This document shows positions 56,976 to 64,000 of a stretch of 64,000 nt of DNA, piece after piece. Source of the stretch: Robiginitomaculum sp. (GTDB lineage: Bacteria > Pseudomonadota > Alphaproteobacteria > Caulobacterales > Maricaulaceae); the NCBI GenBank assembly GCA_015485155.1, contig WFUF01000003.1, positions 1 to 64,000 on the forward strand, written 5' to 3'. The notes under the pieces were generated by a model that had not been told where the DNA came from, made no database searches, and saw only the letters and a program-made list of their open reading frames with translations. Positions within the stretch are counted from its first letter, which is position 1, and each line of letters opens with the position of its first letter. Both the position numbers and the translations under genes were made by a program.

Positions 56976-58268
56976 TCAATACCTGTAAGTATCACTTTTG
57001 AACGGCCCTGTTACATCAACGCCGATATAATCGGCCTGTTCCTGGCTAAGCTCGGTTAAATCTGCGCCTAACTTTGCCAAATGCAGACGGGCAACTTTTT
57101 CATCCAGATGCTTGGGCAAAGTGTATACTTCATTTTCGTACTTGTCAGAATGGTTCCATAGCTCAATCTGGGCCAGAGTCTGGTTGGTAAAACTGGCCGA
57201 CATTACAAAGCTGGGATGGCCGGTAGCATTACCCAAATTGACCAGGCGTCCTTCGGACAGCAAAATCATCCGGTTACCAGAAGGCAGATCAATCATATCC
57301 ACCTGTGGTTTGATATTTGTCCATTTATAGTTTTTCATATCAGCAACTGCTATCTCATTATCAAAATGACCGATATTGCAAACAATCGCCATATCCTTTA
57401 AGGCCCGCATATGGTCGGCGGTGACAATATCCCTATTGCCGGTGGTGGTGACAATAATATCCACATTGGACACCACATCATCCAGACGACGCACCTCAAA
57501 ACCGTCCATTGAAGCCTGCAAGGCGCAAATCGGATCAATCTCGGTAACGATAACCCGCGCCCCGGCACCAGCCAGACTTTGCGCCGAGCCCTTGCCCACA
57601 TCACCATAACCACAAACCACAGCCACCTTGCCAGCCATCATCACATCTGTTCCGCGCCTGATGGCATCGACCAGACTCTCGCGGCAGCCATATTTATTGT
57701 CGAACTTTGACTTGGTAACGCTATCATTGACATTGATCGCCGGAATTTTAAGAGTTCCTGCCTTGGCCATTTCATATAAGCGATGCACTCCAGTAGTGGT
57801 TTCCTCGGAAACGCCTTTAATGTCCGTAAGAAGCTCTGGATATTTTTCATGCACAATCAGGGTTAAATCACCACCATCATCAAGAAGCAAATTTGGCTTC
57901 CAGCCATTTGGCCCGGTAATGGTTTGCTCAATGCACCATTCGTATTCTTCTTCGGTTTCACCTTTCCAGGCAAATACCGGAACTCCGCTGGCGGCAATGG
58001 CAGCTGCTGCCTGATCCTGAGTTGAGAAAATATTACACGATGACCAGCGAACTTCCGCGCCCAAAGCTGTCAGGGTTTCAATTAAAACCGCAGTCTGGAT
58101 AGTCATGTGCAAGCAGCCGACAATTCTGGCCCCAGCCAAAGGCTGTGAAGCAGCAAATTCTTCACGGATTGCCATCAATCCGGGCATTTCAGTCTCTGCA
58201 ATTACAATTTCCTTGCGGCCCCATTCAGCCAAAGAGATATCTGCTATTTTGTAATCATTGGCGGCCAT
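56976..58268 (-). CDS. ahcY: S-adenosylhomocysteine hydrolase
   Basis: 430 aa; removes SAH after methylation reactions. Seen: [37 protein letters not shown] (NAD site), [12 protein letters not shown] and C-terminal FKSDTYRY. In many Alphaproteobacteria the gene follows the chvIG-PTS cluster, as here. A perfect 20-bp palindrome lies upstream at the ptsH stop and may be its operator. Confidence 0.97.
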   Translation of the reverse strand: MAANDYKIADISLAEWGRKEIVIAETEMPGLMAIREEFAASQPLAGARIVGCLHMTIQTAVLIETLTALGAEVRWSSCNIFSTQDQAAAAIAASGVPVFAWKGETEEEYEWCIEQTITGPNGWKPNLLLDDGGDLTLIVHEKYPELLTDIKGVSEETTTGVHRLYEMAKAGTLKIPAINVNDSVTKSKFDNKYGCRESLVDAIRRGTDVMMAGKVAVVCGYGDVGKGSAQSLAGAGARVIVTEIDPICALQASMDGFEVRRLDDVVSNVDIIVTTTGNRDIVTADHMRALKDMAIVCNIGHFDNEIAVADMKNYKWTNIKPQVDMIDLPSGNRMILLSEGRLVNLGNATGHPSFVMSASFTNQTLAQIELWNHSDKYENEVYTLPKHLDEKVARLHLAKLGADLTELSQEQADYIGVDVTGPFKSDTYRY

Positions 58269-58383
58269 CGGTCGCTCCCAAAAGTTCCGGCATTAGAGAA
58301 AATGAGCCCAAAAAGCCGTCATTTGAGCTCAAAATGAATTTCACGACCGCCTATAGCAATCAGAATGCACATTGGCAATATCT

Positions 58384-58403
58384 ACATAAAGATATCTTTA
58401 TGT
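58384..58403. promoter_or_regulatory. 20-bp palindrome upstream of ahcY
   Basis: ACATAAAGATATCTTTATGT, a perfect palindrome overlapping the stop of ptsH and 116 nt before ahcY. The shape fits an ArsR-type repressor operator such as SahR, which controls SAH/methionine genes; that link is from memory of the motif class and needs a search. Confidence 0.5.
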
Positions 58404-58691
58404 GGCGCTGTCGTTTTCGCCAAAACCATCTTCAACCAAGGCAATAAGCGTCGCCATTGCCTGCTCCGCGTCCGGCCCCTTGGCTTCGATCAGAATAGTT
58501 CTCCCCATGTGACAGGCCAGCATCAGCAATTCCATAATTGAATTGGCATTGACTCTCTCGCCATCGCAAGACACGTGAACTTCTGCATCAAATCCGGCCA
58601 GTGTTGATACAAATTTAGCGGCAGCTCTGGCGTGCAGTCCACGTTCATTTACGATGACCGCCTGTTGCTGATAAGAAGCAGAATCACTCAC
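58398..58691 (-). CDS. HPr-family phosphocarrier
   Basis: 97 aa HPr with VNERGLHARAAAKFV (phosphorylated His) and the Ser46-type segment NANSIMELLMLACHMG. The GTG at 58691 overlaps the EIIA stop by 4 nt; the frame runs upstream to 58760 without support. Part of a regulatory PTS in Alphaproteobacteria. Confidence 0.9.
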   Translation of the reverse strand: MSDSASYQQQAVIVNERGLHARAAAKFVSTLAGFDAEVHVSCDGERVNANSIMELLMLACHMGRTILIEAKGPDAEQAMATLIALVEDGFGENDSAT

Positions 58692-59092
58692 CGACGAGTC
58701 CCCAGCACCTCTGAAGCAATGGCCATATATTTTCGCCCCGCCTCCACGGCACTTTGGCAAACAGAATCAAGAGCCATGGTTTTTCTGGCTTCGGCCAGCT
58801 TGATCAACATCGGCAAATTTACCCCGGCCAATACTTCTACCCGGTTTTTGGACAGGAGTTTTAAGGCCAGGTTTGATGGAGTTCCACCAAACATGTCGGT
58901 AAGTAAAATAACCCCATCACCGCTGTCTACGGCTTCGGCAGCGGCGCGAATTTCATGGGTACGATCATGCAAATCGTCATCAGCTTCAATACAAATAAAC
59001 GATAATTGCTCCTGACTGCCAACAACGTGCTCAAGCGCTTTGGCAAATTCCTCAGCCAATTGGCCATGGGTTACAATTACCAGCCCAATCAT
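58688..59092 (-). CDS. PTS mannose-type EIIA component (ManX-like)
   Basis: 134 aa: the phosphorylated His is in MIGLVIVTHGQLAEEF (residue 9), followed by LTDMFGGTPSN. Regulatory EIIA of the alphaproteobacterial PTS. Immediately downstream overlaps ptsH; upstream is chvG. The usual hprK gene is missing between. Confidence 0.93.
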   Translation of the reverse strand: MIGLVIVTHGQLAEEFAKALEHVVGSQEQLSFICIEADDDLHDRTHEIRAAAEAVDSGDGVILLTDMFGGTPSNLALKLLSKNRVEVLAGVNLPMLIKLAEARKTMALDSVCQSAVEAGRKYMAIASEVLGTRR

Positions 59093-59149
59093 GTCCGCTC
59101 CCTAACAAGACCTTGCGATTAAAACCCAAACTTATCGCACTGACCAGCA

Positions 59150-60760
59150 TTATTGTCCGAGTTTTTTAGGTAATTCCACAATAAATTTTGCTCCTGTTAC
59201 CTCGCCATTCTTATCAACCACATTTTCAGCCCAGACACGCCCCTTATGAGCGGTTACGATCTGGCGAACAATGGAAAGTCCCAAACCGGAATGGGCACCA
59301 AATTTCTGCCCCTGCGGACGGTCAGTATAAAATCTTGAAAATACAGTCTCGAGATTGTCTGCAGGAATTCCACAACCCTGGTCCTCAACTTCAATACAAA
59401 CCATTTCACCAATATCCAGAAGGCGAACAAAAACCCTGCCCTTTTCTGGTGAAAAGGTAATTGCATTGTCGATCAGGTTTTGCAGAACCCGGGCCAGCGG
59501 CTCTTCGGCACCATAAATAATCAGTGAGGACTGCAAGCCATGCTCAAAGATCACCCTAGCCTTGTTTGCAGACTTCAAATTAGCATAAATATCTACAACG
59601 TCATGAATAAGAAGAACAAGATCAACAGGCCGGGCTTGTGCGCGTGCCAGGTCAATATCAAGCCGCGAAGAAGCAGAAATATCCGTGATCAGACGATCAA
59701 GGCGCGACACATCGGAATTTAATATATGTAACAGTTTTTCCCGAGCCTCATCATCTTTGGCAGCAGGCAGGGTTTCTACAGCACTTCGGATTGAGGTGAG
59801 CGGGTTCTTGATTTCATGAGCAACATCAGCAGCAAAACTCTCAATTGCTTCGAGCCGGTCATAAAGCGCCCTGGTCATGCTGGTAAGCGATTTGGACAGT
59901 TCGCCGATTTCATCACGGCGGGATGAAAAATCTGGAATACTGGTTGGTGATACAGAGCCCCGCCGAATCTGATCAGCGGCCAGAGCCAAGGCGCTGATTG
60001 GTCGCGCAATCAGCCAGAACAGGGTCAGGGAAGAAAGAATTGTCACCAAAACAGCAAACAGAATAAAAGGTATCAGGGCTTTGCGTTCCGAAGCTATGAT
60101 CTCGTTCACATCATCACTTTCGACAGTCACCACCCCCAAAACAGCTACCACATGCTGTATCGGTACGGAAACACTGACCACGCGATTACCGTTTTCATCA
60201 ACCCGTTCGCCGGCAATGGTTTCACCAAGCAAGGCCGTGGCAACTTCCTCGCTGCGCGATCGTCTTGGAATAGATCTGGTTTTTGATACCGGGTTCAGCC
60301 CGTCCAGAAACGAGGCCATATCTTTAACAGTTTTGGAAAACCAGCCGCTAATACCATCTTTCTTGTCAACCGGCTGCAGTTGATCAACACGGATTTGATC
60401 ACGCAGAATATTACTATCGGTAATCATTGTGCCAAAGCGATCAAACAATTGTACGCGGGCTGCGGCATCAGACAGAAACAGGCCGTTCATCACTGCCTCG
60501 GCCTGTACCGGATCCATTTTTGGAGTAGGCATGCCTACAGTGGCAGTTTCCTCGATAACCCCTGCAATAAGCTCGCCTTGCGCCCGCAAATTGGCAATAC
60601 GTGCATCAATTAACCCCTGGCGCATTTCATCAAGCACCAGCACTCCTGTCACCAGCACCAATAGGCCGGCCATGTTCGCTAACAATATTTGACGCGAAAG
60701 ACGCCAGAAACCCAAAGACCATTTCTGGTCAGGTATTGTTGTAGCGGTATCCGACGCCAT
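59150..60760 (-). CDS. chvG: Sensor histidine kinase ChvG
   Basis: 536 aa: cytoplasmic start, membrane segment about residues 25-45, a periplasmic sensor domain to about 225, membrane segment about 230-255, HAMP, the phosphoaccepting [16 protein letters not shown], and an HATPase with NLIDNA, DQGCGIP and [11 protein letters not shown]. Forms a pair with ChvI, acting in acid/envelope-stress signalling in relatives. ATG at 60760 used; the frame extends to a TTG at 60781. Confidence 0.94.
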   Translation of the reverse strand: MASDTATTIPDQKWSLGFWRLSRQILLANMAGLLVLVTGVLVLDEMRQGLIDARIANLRAQGELIAGVIEETATVGMPTPKMDPVQAEAVMNGLFLSDAAARVQLFDRFGTMITDSNILRDQIRVDQLQPVDKKDGISGWFSKTVKDMASFLDGLNPVSKTRSIPRRSRSEEVATALLGETIAGERVDENGNRVVSVSVPIQHVVAVLGVVTVESDDVNEIIASERKALIPFILFAVLVTILSSLTLFWLIARPISALALAADQIRRGSVSPTSIPDFSSRRDEIGELSKSLTSMTRALYDRLEAIESFAADVAHEIKNPLTSIRSAVETLPAAKDDEAREKLLHILNSDVSRLDRLITDISASSRLDIDLARAQARPVDLVLLIHDVVDIYANLKSANKARVIFEHGLQSSLIIYGAEEPLARVLQNLIDNAITFSPEKGRVFVRLLDIGEMVCIEVEDQGCGIPADNLETVFSRFYTDRPQGQKFGAHSGLGLSIVRQIVTAHKGRVWAENVVDKNGEVTGAKFIVELPKKLGQ

Positions 60761-61424
60761 AGAGAGTTTCGATCGAGTCAAATTCTTTGTCCACCATTCG
60801 GAATTTCTTGCGCAATCGTTTTATGTGGCTGTCAATTGTCCGGTCATCCACATATATCTGGTCATCATAGGCTGCATCCATCAATTGGTCACGGGATTTC
60901 ACATATCCCGGCCTGTTGGCCAATGCCTGCAGTATAAGAAACTCGGTAACAGTTAACCGCACAGGATCACCATTCCACACACAAGAATGCCGATTAGGAT
61001 CCAAAGTAAGATTACCCCGGACAATTACTTTTTGATCATCATCATGGCCTGTAATTGCTGACCCCTGGGTTCGTCGCAATACTGCCTTGATGCGCCCGGC
61101 AAGCAGTCTTTGTGAAAACGGCTTGGTTATATAATCGTCTGCCCCAAGCGTAAGACCTAACGCCTCGTCAATTTCATCACCCTTGGAGGTAAGGAAAATA
61201 ACCGGAACGTTTGAAACCTGTCGCCAGCGGCGCAGTAATTCCATTCCATCCATACGGGGCATTTTTACATCAAAAATGGCCAGATCAGGAGGTATGTCAG
61301 TCAAAGCAGCAAGAGCCGTCACACCGTCATGATAAACACGAACCGTATAGCCTTCTTTTTCTAAAAACATAGAAACCGAGGTCAGGATATTCTGATCATC
61401 ATCCACTAGTGCAATATTGGTCAT
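60729..61424 (-). CDS. chvI: Response regulator ChvI
   Basis: 231 aa OmpR-family regulator. The receiver contains IALVDDDQN, the phosphoacceptor Asp53 region in [13 protein letters not shown], and [13 protein letters not shown]; the winged-helix domain follows ([34 protein letters not shown]). The 32-nt overlap with chvG indicates coupled expression. Confidence 0.95.
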   Translation of the reverse strand: MTNIALVDDDQNILTSVSMFLEKEGYTVRVYHDGVTALAALTDIPPDLAIFDVKMPRMDGMELLRRWRQVSNVPVIFLTSKGDEIDEALGLTLGADDYITKPFSQRLLAGRIKAVLRRTQGSAITGHDDDQKVIVRGNLTLDPNRHSCVWNGDPVRLTVTEFLILQALANRPGYVKSRDQLMDAAYDDQIYVDDRTIDSHIKRLRKKFRMVDKEFDSIETLYGVGYRYNNT

Positions 61425-61559
61425 AAACTCCCCCTAGATTTGCCATAACAGTGTACTCAGCTTTTTGTTAGACGCAATGCAGGCGAGAATATGGCTTTCA
61501 TAAGGCTTTAAGGCCTTTGGTGTTAATATCATTATGAAGTTTGAATTCGGGGTGATTTT

Positions 61560-63239
61560 ATGAGCGCAAATGTTCACTATGAGGTCTATGTAAAGAAACA
61601 CCGGAAGGCAGGATGGTTATTGCACCAGGCCTGCGAGGATCGCAAAGAAGCCATCGAAATTGCCATCGAAGCCCGTGGCGAGTCGGAAGAATGTTCTGTT
61701 CGGGTCTCCAAAGAATCCTTTGACGAAATCAATGATATTTTTCACTCCACACAGATTTTCTCCAAAGGCCCGGAAACCCATCAGCGGAAATTGCGTGAAG
61801 ACAAGAAAATGGATCCGCCATGCTCCAGTCCTTCTGATCTTTATGCCTTACATGCGCGCAGAACCCTTGGTCGGGCTTTGGGGCCGTGGTTGAAGCGAAA
61901 TAATATTACAGTCATCGAGCTTTTATACCGATCAGATATGGCAGAGCGATTAGCCGCAGCCGGTTTTGACCGCCAGCATGCCGTTCAAAAAGTGGCTATT
62001 GCCCAGGCCGGGGCGCAAGAGTGTTCAGTGCAACATGTAGTTCGCAAGCTGACCGATCTTGCCGACAAAGCCACAGACCGGCTGCGCAAACTGGAAAAAA
62101 CGGGAAAATTACCTGGTTTTCACAAGAAAGGTTATGCTGCTACTTTTGCTGCGGCCAAAAAACATTCTGATACGGCCTTTGCCTTGCATCATGCATTGGC
62201 AAAAGCTCTGTCTCCGATGCAAGAGTGGGATCAGAAAGTCGCCTTTTTAGCTGGCTGCGTATCTGATGCATTGGTGGAGGGAAAGGGCTGCGCGGACAGC
62301 ATCCATATGCTTGATGAATTTACCTCTGAAATTGTCGCCTTACCCCATGCACTAAACAAGATGGTAGGAGGAGATACTCTTGGAGACCGCCTTGACCGCA
62401 TTACTGACATGCTGATGGGAAAACCACCCGAATCAGGAAGTGAAGGTTCCAGATTGCTCGCCAAAGCGCTGACATCAAAACAATTGCCAATGACGCAAAG
62501 CGCCCTTGCCGCCAGAATTTTTAGCGAGTTGTGCGGCCCGCGCAGACTTTGCCCTGATAATTTTGAGAAAGAAGTGGCGTTAAATCGCTCTATTGCTGAT
62601 CGTCTGGTTGCGGTGAACCGCGCACTGGCTCCTATTGATCAAATTTCCGAGGCCTTTAACATTCGATCCAAGCGCTTGCTTGAGAATGACGCTATACACA
62701 GCCTGCTAAAACGACACAGCAACAGTGCCGCCGAAGAAATAAAATGTTTGCTGCGTCTGGAAGAAAGCATTGTTGGCGACCAGAACAAGGTAAAGCTTGC
62801 GTCTTTTCTGCGCGCAGTTATTGGTTCTCATAAAACCCGTAGCTGGTTCGTAAAAAAATCAAAAAACTCATTAAACATAATTGCCAATATAGCTCAGGCA
62901 CAACGATCAGTATTAAGCAGCTCCTTCAAACAAAGTGACAAGGACGAATTGAGCATGCAACTGGATAGATTGTGCGCCGACATAATTGCCGACACCGGCA
63001 TCATACGCAAACTTGAATATCAAAACAAAGACCCCATTGAAGCTGGAAGAGCATTGATGCAACTGGTTGAGGGCGGGGTGCTGACTTTAGGAACCGTTTC
63101 AAACAATATATGCAAGAAAACCTTACAATTACTGCGTACCAGCCAGGTAAGAGAAGAATTGCGCAACAATAATCCAAAAACCGTAAAAATCGCCAGAGAA
63201 ATCAATACAATGATGCAAAGGATCAGGGCCAACACCTGA
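61560..63239 (+). CDS. Large helical protein of unknown function
   Basis: 559 aa, no signal peptide. Residues about 1-65 form a small mixed domain (YEVYVKKHRKAGWLLHQA and EARGESEECSVRV). The rest is almost entirely helical, without catalytic motifs. A good ribosome site (GGGGTGA) precedes the ATG. Divergent from chvI, with 135 nt between. No family recognised. Confidence 0.8.
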   Translation: MSANVHYEVYVKKHRKAGWLLHQACEDRKEAIEIAIEARGESEECSVRVSKESFDEINDIFHSTQIFSKGPETHQRKLREDKKMDPPCSSPSDLYALHARRTLGRALGPWLKRNNITVIELLYRSDMAERLAAAGFDRQHAVQKVAIAQAGAQECSVQHVVRKLTDLADKATDRLRKLEKTGKLPGFHKKGYAATFAAAKKHSDTAFALHHALAKALSPMQEWDQKVAFLAGCVSDALVEGKGCADSIHMLDEFTSEIVALPHALNKMVGGDTLGDRLDRITDMLMGKPPESGSEGSRLLAKALTSKQLPMTQSALAARIFSELCGPRRLCPDNFEKEVALNRSIADRLVAVNRALAPIDQISEAFNIRSKRLLENDAIHSLLKRHSNSAAEEIKCLLRLEESIVGDQNKVKLASFLRAVIGSHKTRSWFVKKSKNSLNIIANIAQAQRSVLSSSFKQSDKDELSMQLDRLCADIIADTGIIRKLEYQNKDPIEAGRALMQLVEGGVLTLGTVSNNICKKTLQLLRTSQVREELRNNNPKTVKIAREINTMMQRIRANT

Positions 63240-63293
63240 TAAAATACTGGCCTCACTTCTTACGTATCCCCTGATTTGGAGTATTCACCCAAC

Positions 63294-63460
63294 CGCAAAA
63301 ACCCGTCCTCAAGTAGCCGCTAGGCGATAGGACATTAAAGAGTCCTCAAGTAGCGAAGCGGTAGGACACAAAAAACCTTCCCACTTTTGCTAAAAATGCA
63401 AATCTTTGCTTATCGCATTTTTGGCCGCAAAACCGGTTCCCACTTTTGCTAAAAATGCTC
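63294..63460. repeat. Modular dispersed repeat, copy 2
   Basis: Contains the modules of copy 1 at 44715-44829 in reverse orientation and another order. In addition TTCCCACTTTTGCTAAAAAT followed by GC occurs twice (63378-63399 and 63437-63458). It abuts the stop codon of gcrA. Confidence 0.85.
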
Positions 63461-63996
63461 TAGTTATAACCACGCTTGGCTGCAGCAAGATTATCCAAAG
63501 CACCTGATGATCTGGTAGCAGGACGGCGGCGGCGACGGGTCTGGGGCTGATAGGCCTGTGCTGCATGTTCCTTGCAATAAGGAGAACTATCGGTGGAACC
63601 CCGGCCACAGAACTTAAACCCCGGTTTTGCCGGATCACCAATTGGCCATTTGCAAAGCTTGTTCGTCAGGGTCAGGACAGTGGCAAATTTGCCATTGGGA
63701 AGTTTCTGGGGCTCGATGGGTGCCGCAACCGGCTCTTCGCGACGCGGTGCAGGCGTGGCCGGGGATGATTTTGCTGCCGGAGAAGCGACAGTTTTACGCG
63801 GAGCGGCTGCCTTGGGGCGTGGTCTGGCTCTAGGTGGCCTTGAAGGTGTAGCCCGGCCAGATAGTCCCAACCGATGAACTTTGCCGATCACTGCATTGCG
63901 TGTAACCCCACCCATTTCTGTGGCAATCTGAGAGGCGCTCAAACCTTCTATCCACAGTTTTTTTAATATCTCAACCCGATCCTCGGTCCAAGCCAT
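63460..63996 (-). CDS. gcrA: GcrA cell-cycle regulator
   Basis: 178 aa. N-terminal WTEDRVEILKKLWIEGLSASQIATEMGGVTRNAVIGKVHRLGLSG seen in pieces is the GcrA DNA-binding signature. A Pro/Ala-rich disordered linker (residues about 50-105) is followed by the C-terminal CKWPIGDP, FCGRG and PYCKEHA region. GcrA activates sigma70 promoters at CcrM-methylated GANTC sites in Caulobacter. The gene starts 4 nt from the window edge, so its promoter is not visible. Confidence 0.96.
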   Translation of the reverse strand: MAWTEDRVEILKKLWIEGLSASQIATEMGGVTRNAVIGKVHRLGLSGRATPSRPPRARPRPKAAAPRKTVASPAAKSSPATPAPRREEPVAAPIEPQKLPNGKFATVLTLTNKLCKWPIGDPAKPGFKFCGRGSTDSSPYCKEHAAQAYQPQTRRRRRPATRSSGALDNLAAAKRGYN

Positions 63997-64000
63997 AGAA

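Overview
The window is a chromosomal segment of an alphaproteobacterium, most likely from the Caulobacterales/Maricaulales/Hyphomonadaceae side of the class. The evidence is a complete gcrA cell-cycle regulator, a TIGR02300-type zinc-ribbon acidic protein, a CC0125/CC1285-type lipoprotein, a chvI-chvG two-component pair joined to a PTS EIIA-HPr-ahcY cluster, and a histidyl-tRNA synthetase of the divergent alphaproteobacterial type. Base composition is moderate (roughly half GC by eye). An iron-type TonB receptor and amino-acid and acyl-CoA catabolic enzymes suggest a free-living aquatic heterotroph. The species cannot be named from the sequence alone.

Layout. 0.2-4.5 kb: rlmN, a divergent TonB-dependent receptor with a Fur-like box, and a Gly/His-rich lipoprotein. 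4.9-8.4 kb: tRNA-Ser(GGA) followed by a small accessory island with a DUF5131 (three-Cys-motif) plus TcmP operon, the C-terminal relic of a serine recombinase, and a ParD/ParE module. 8.5-20.4 kb: a DksA-like protein, an ABC-2 exporter, a glycosyltransferase, HMG-CoA lyase, an FAD-linked oxidase, TsaC, an acyl-CoA dehydrogenase, a methyltransferase, signal peptidase I, an SDR and an HDAC-like amidohydrolase. 20.4-25.2 kb: a phosphatase, xseB-ispA-dxs (isoprenoid precursors) and a purine deaminase. 25.3-36.3 kb: mmsA, a CorC-like protein with aroB-aroK, an uncharacterised secreted protein with xerD, accA, trxA, folC and accD. 36.3-44.5 kb: trpFBA, ihfB, rpsA, a fused aroA-cmk gene and the TIGR02300 protein. 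44.6-46.8 kb: tRNA-Ala(GGC), a modular dispersed repeat, a large intergenic region rich in signals, and an SPFH-Arc-DUF4177 operon. 46.8-58.3 kb: hisS-pgi, a DsbD-like reductase, cupin/SDR, amidohydrolase, lipase-like protein and ahcY. 58.4-64.0 kb: ptsH and EIIA, chvG-chvI, a large unknown protein, a second copy of the modular repeat, and gcrA.

How it fits together. Most genes are core metabolism in tight operons with 1-17 nt overlaps: shikimate (aroK-aroB, aroA-cmk), tryptophan, fatty-acid initiation (accA, accD), and isoprenoid synthesis. The accessory content is concentrated in the island next to tRNA-Ser. The most promising poorly described elements are the DUF5131/TcmP pair, the SPFH-Arc-DUF4177 operon with phased tandem operator-like repeats, the permuted modular repeat, and the AroA-Cmk fusion. 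The PTS regulatory cluster lacks hprK at its usual place. All functional calls are from reading the sequence; no database search was run.
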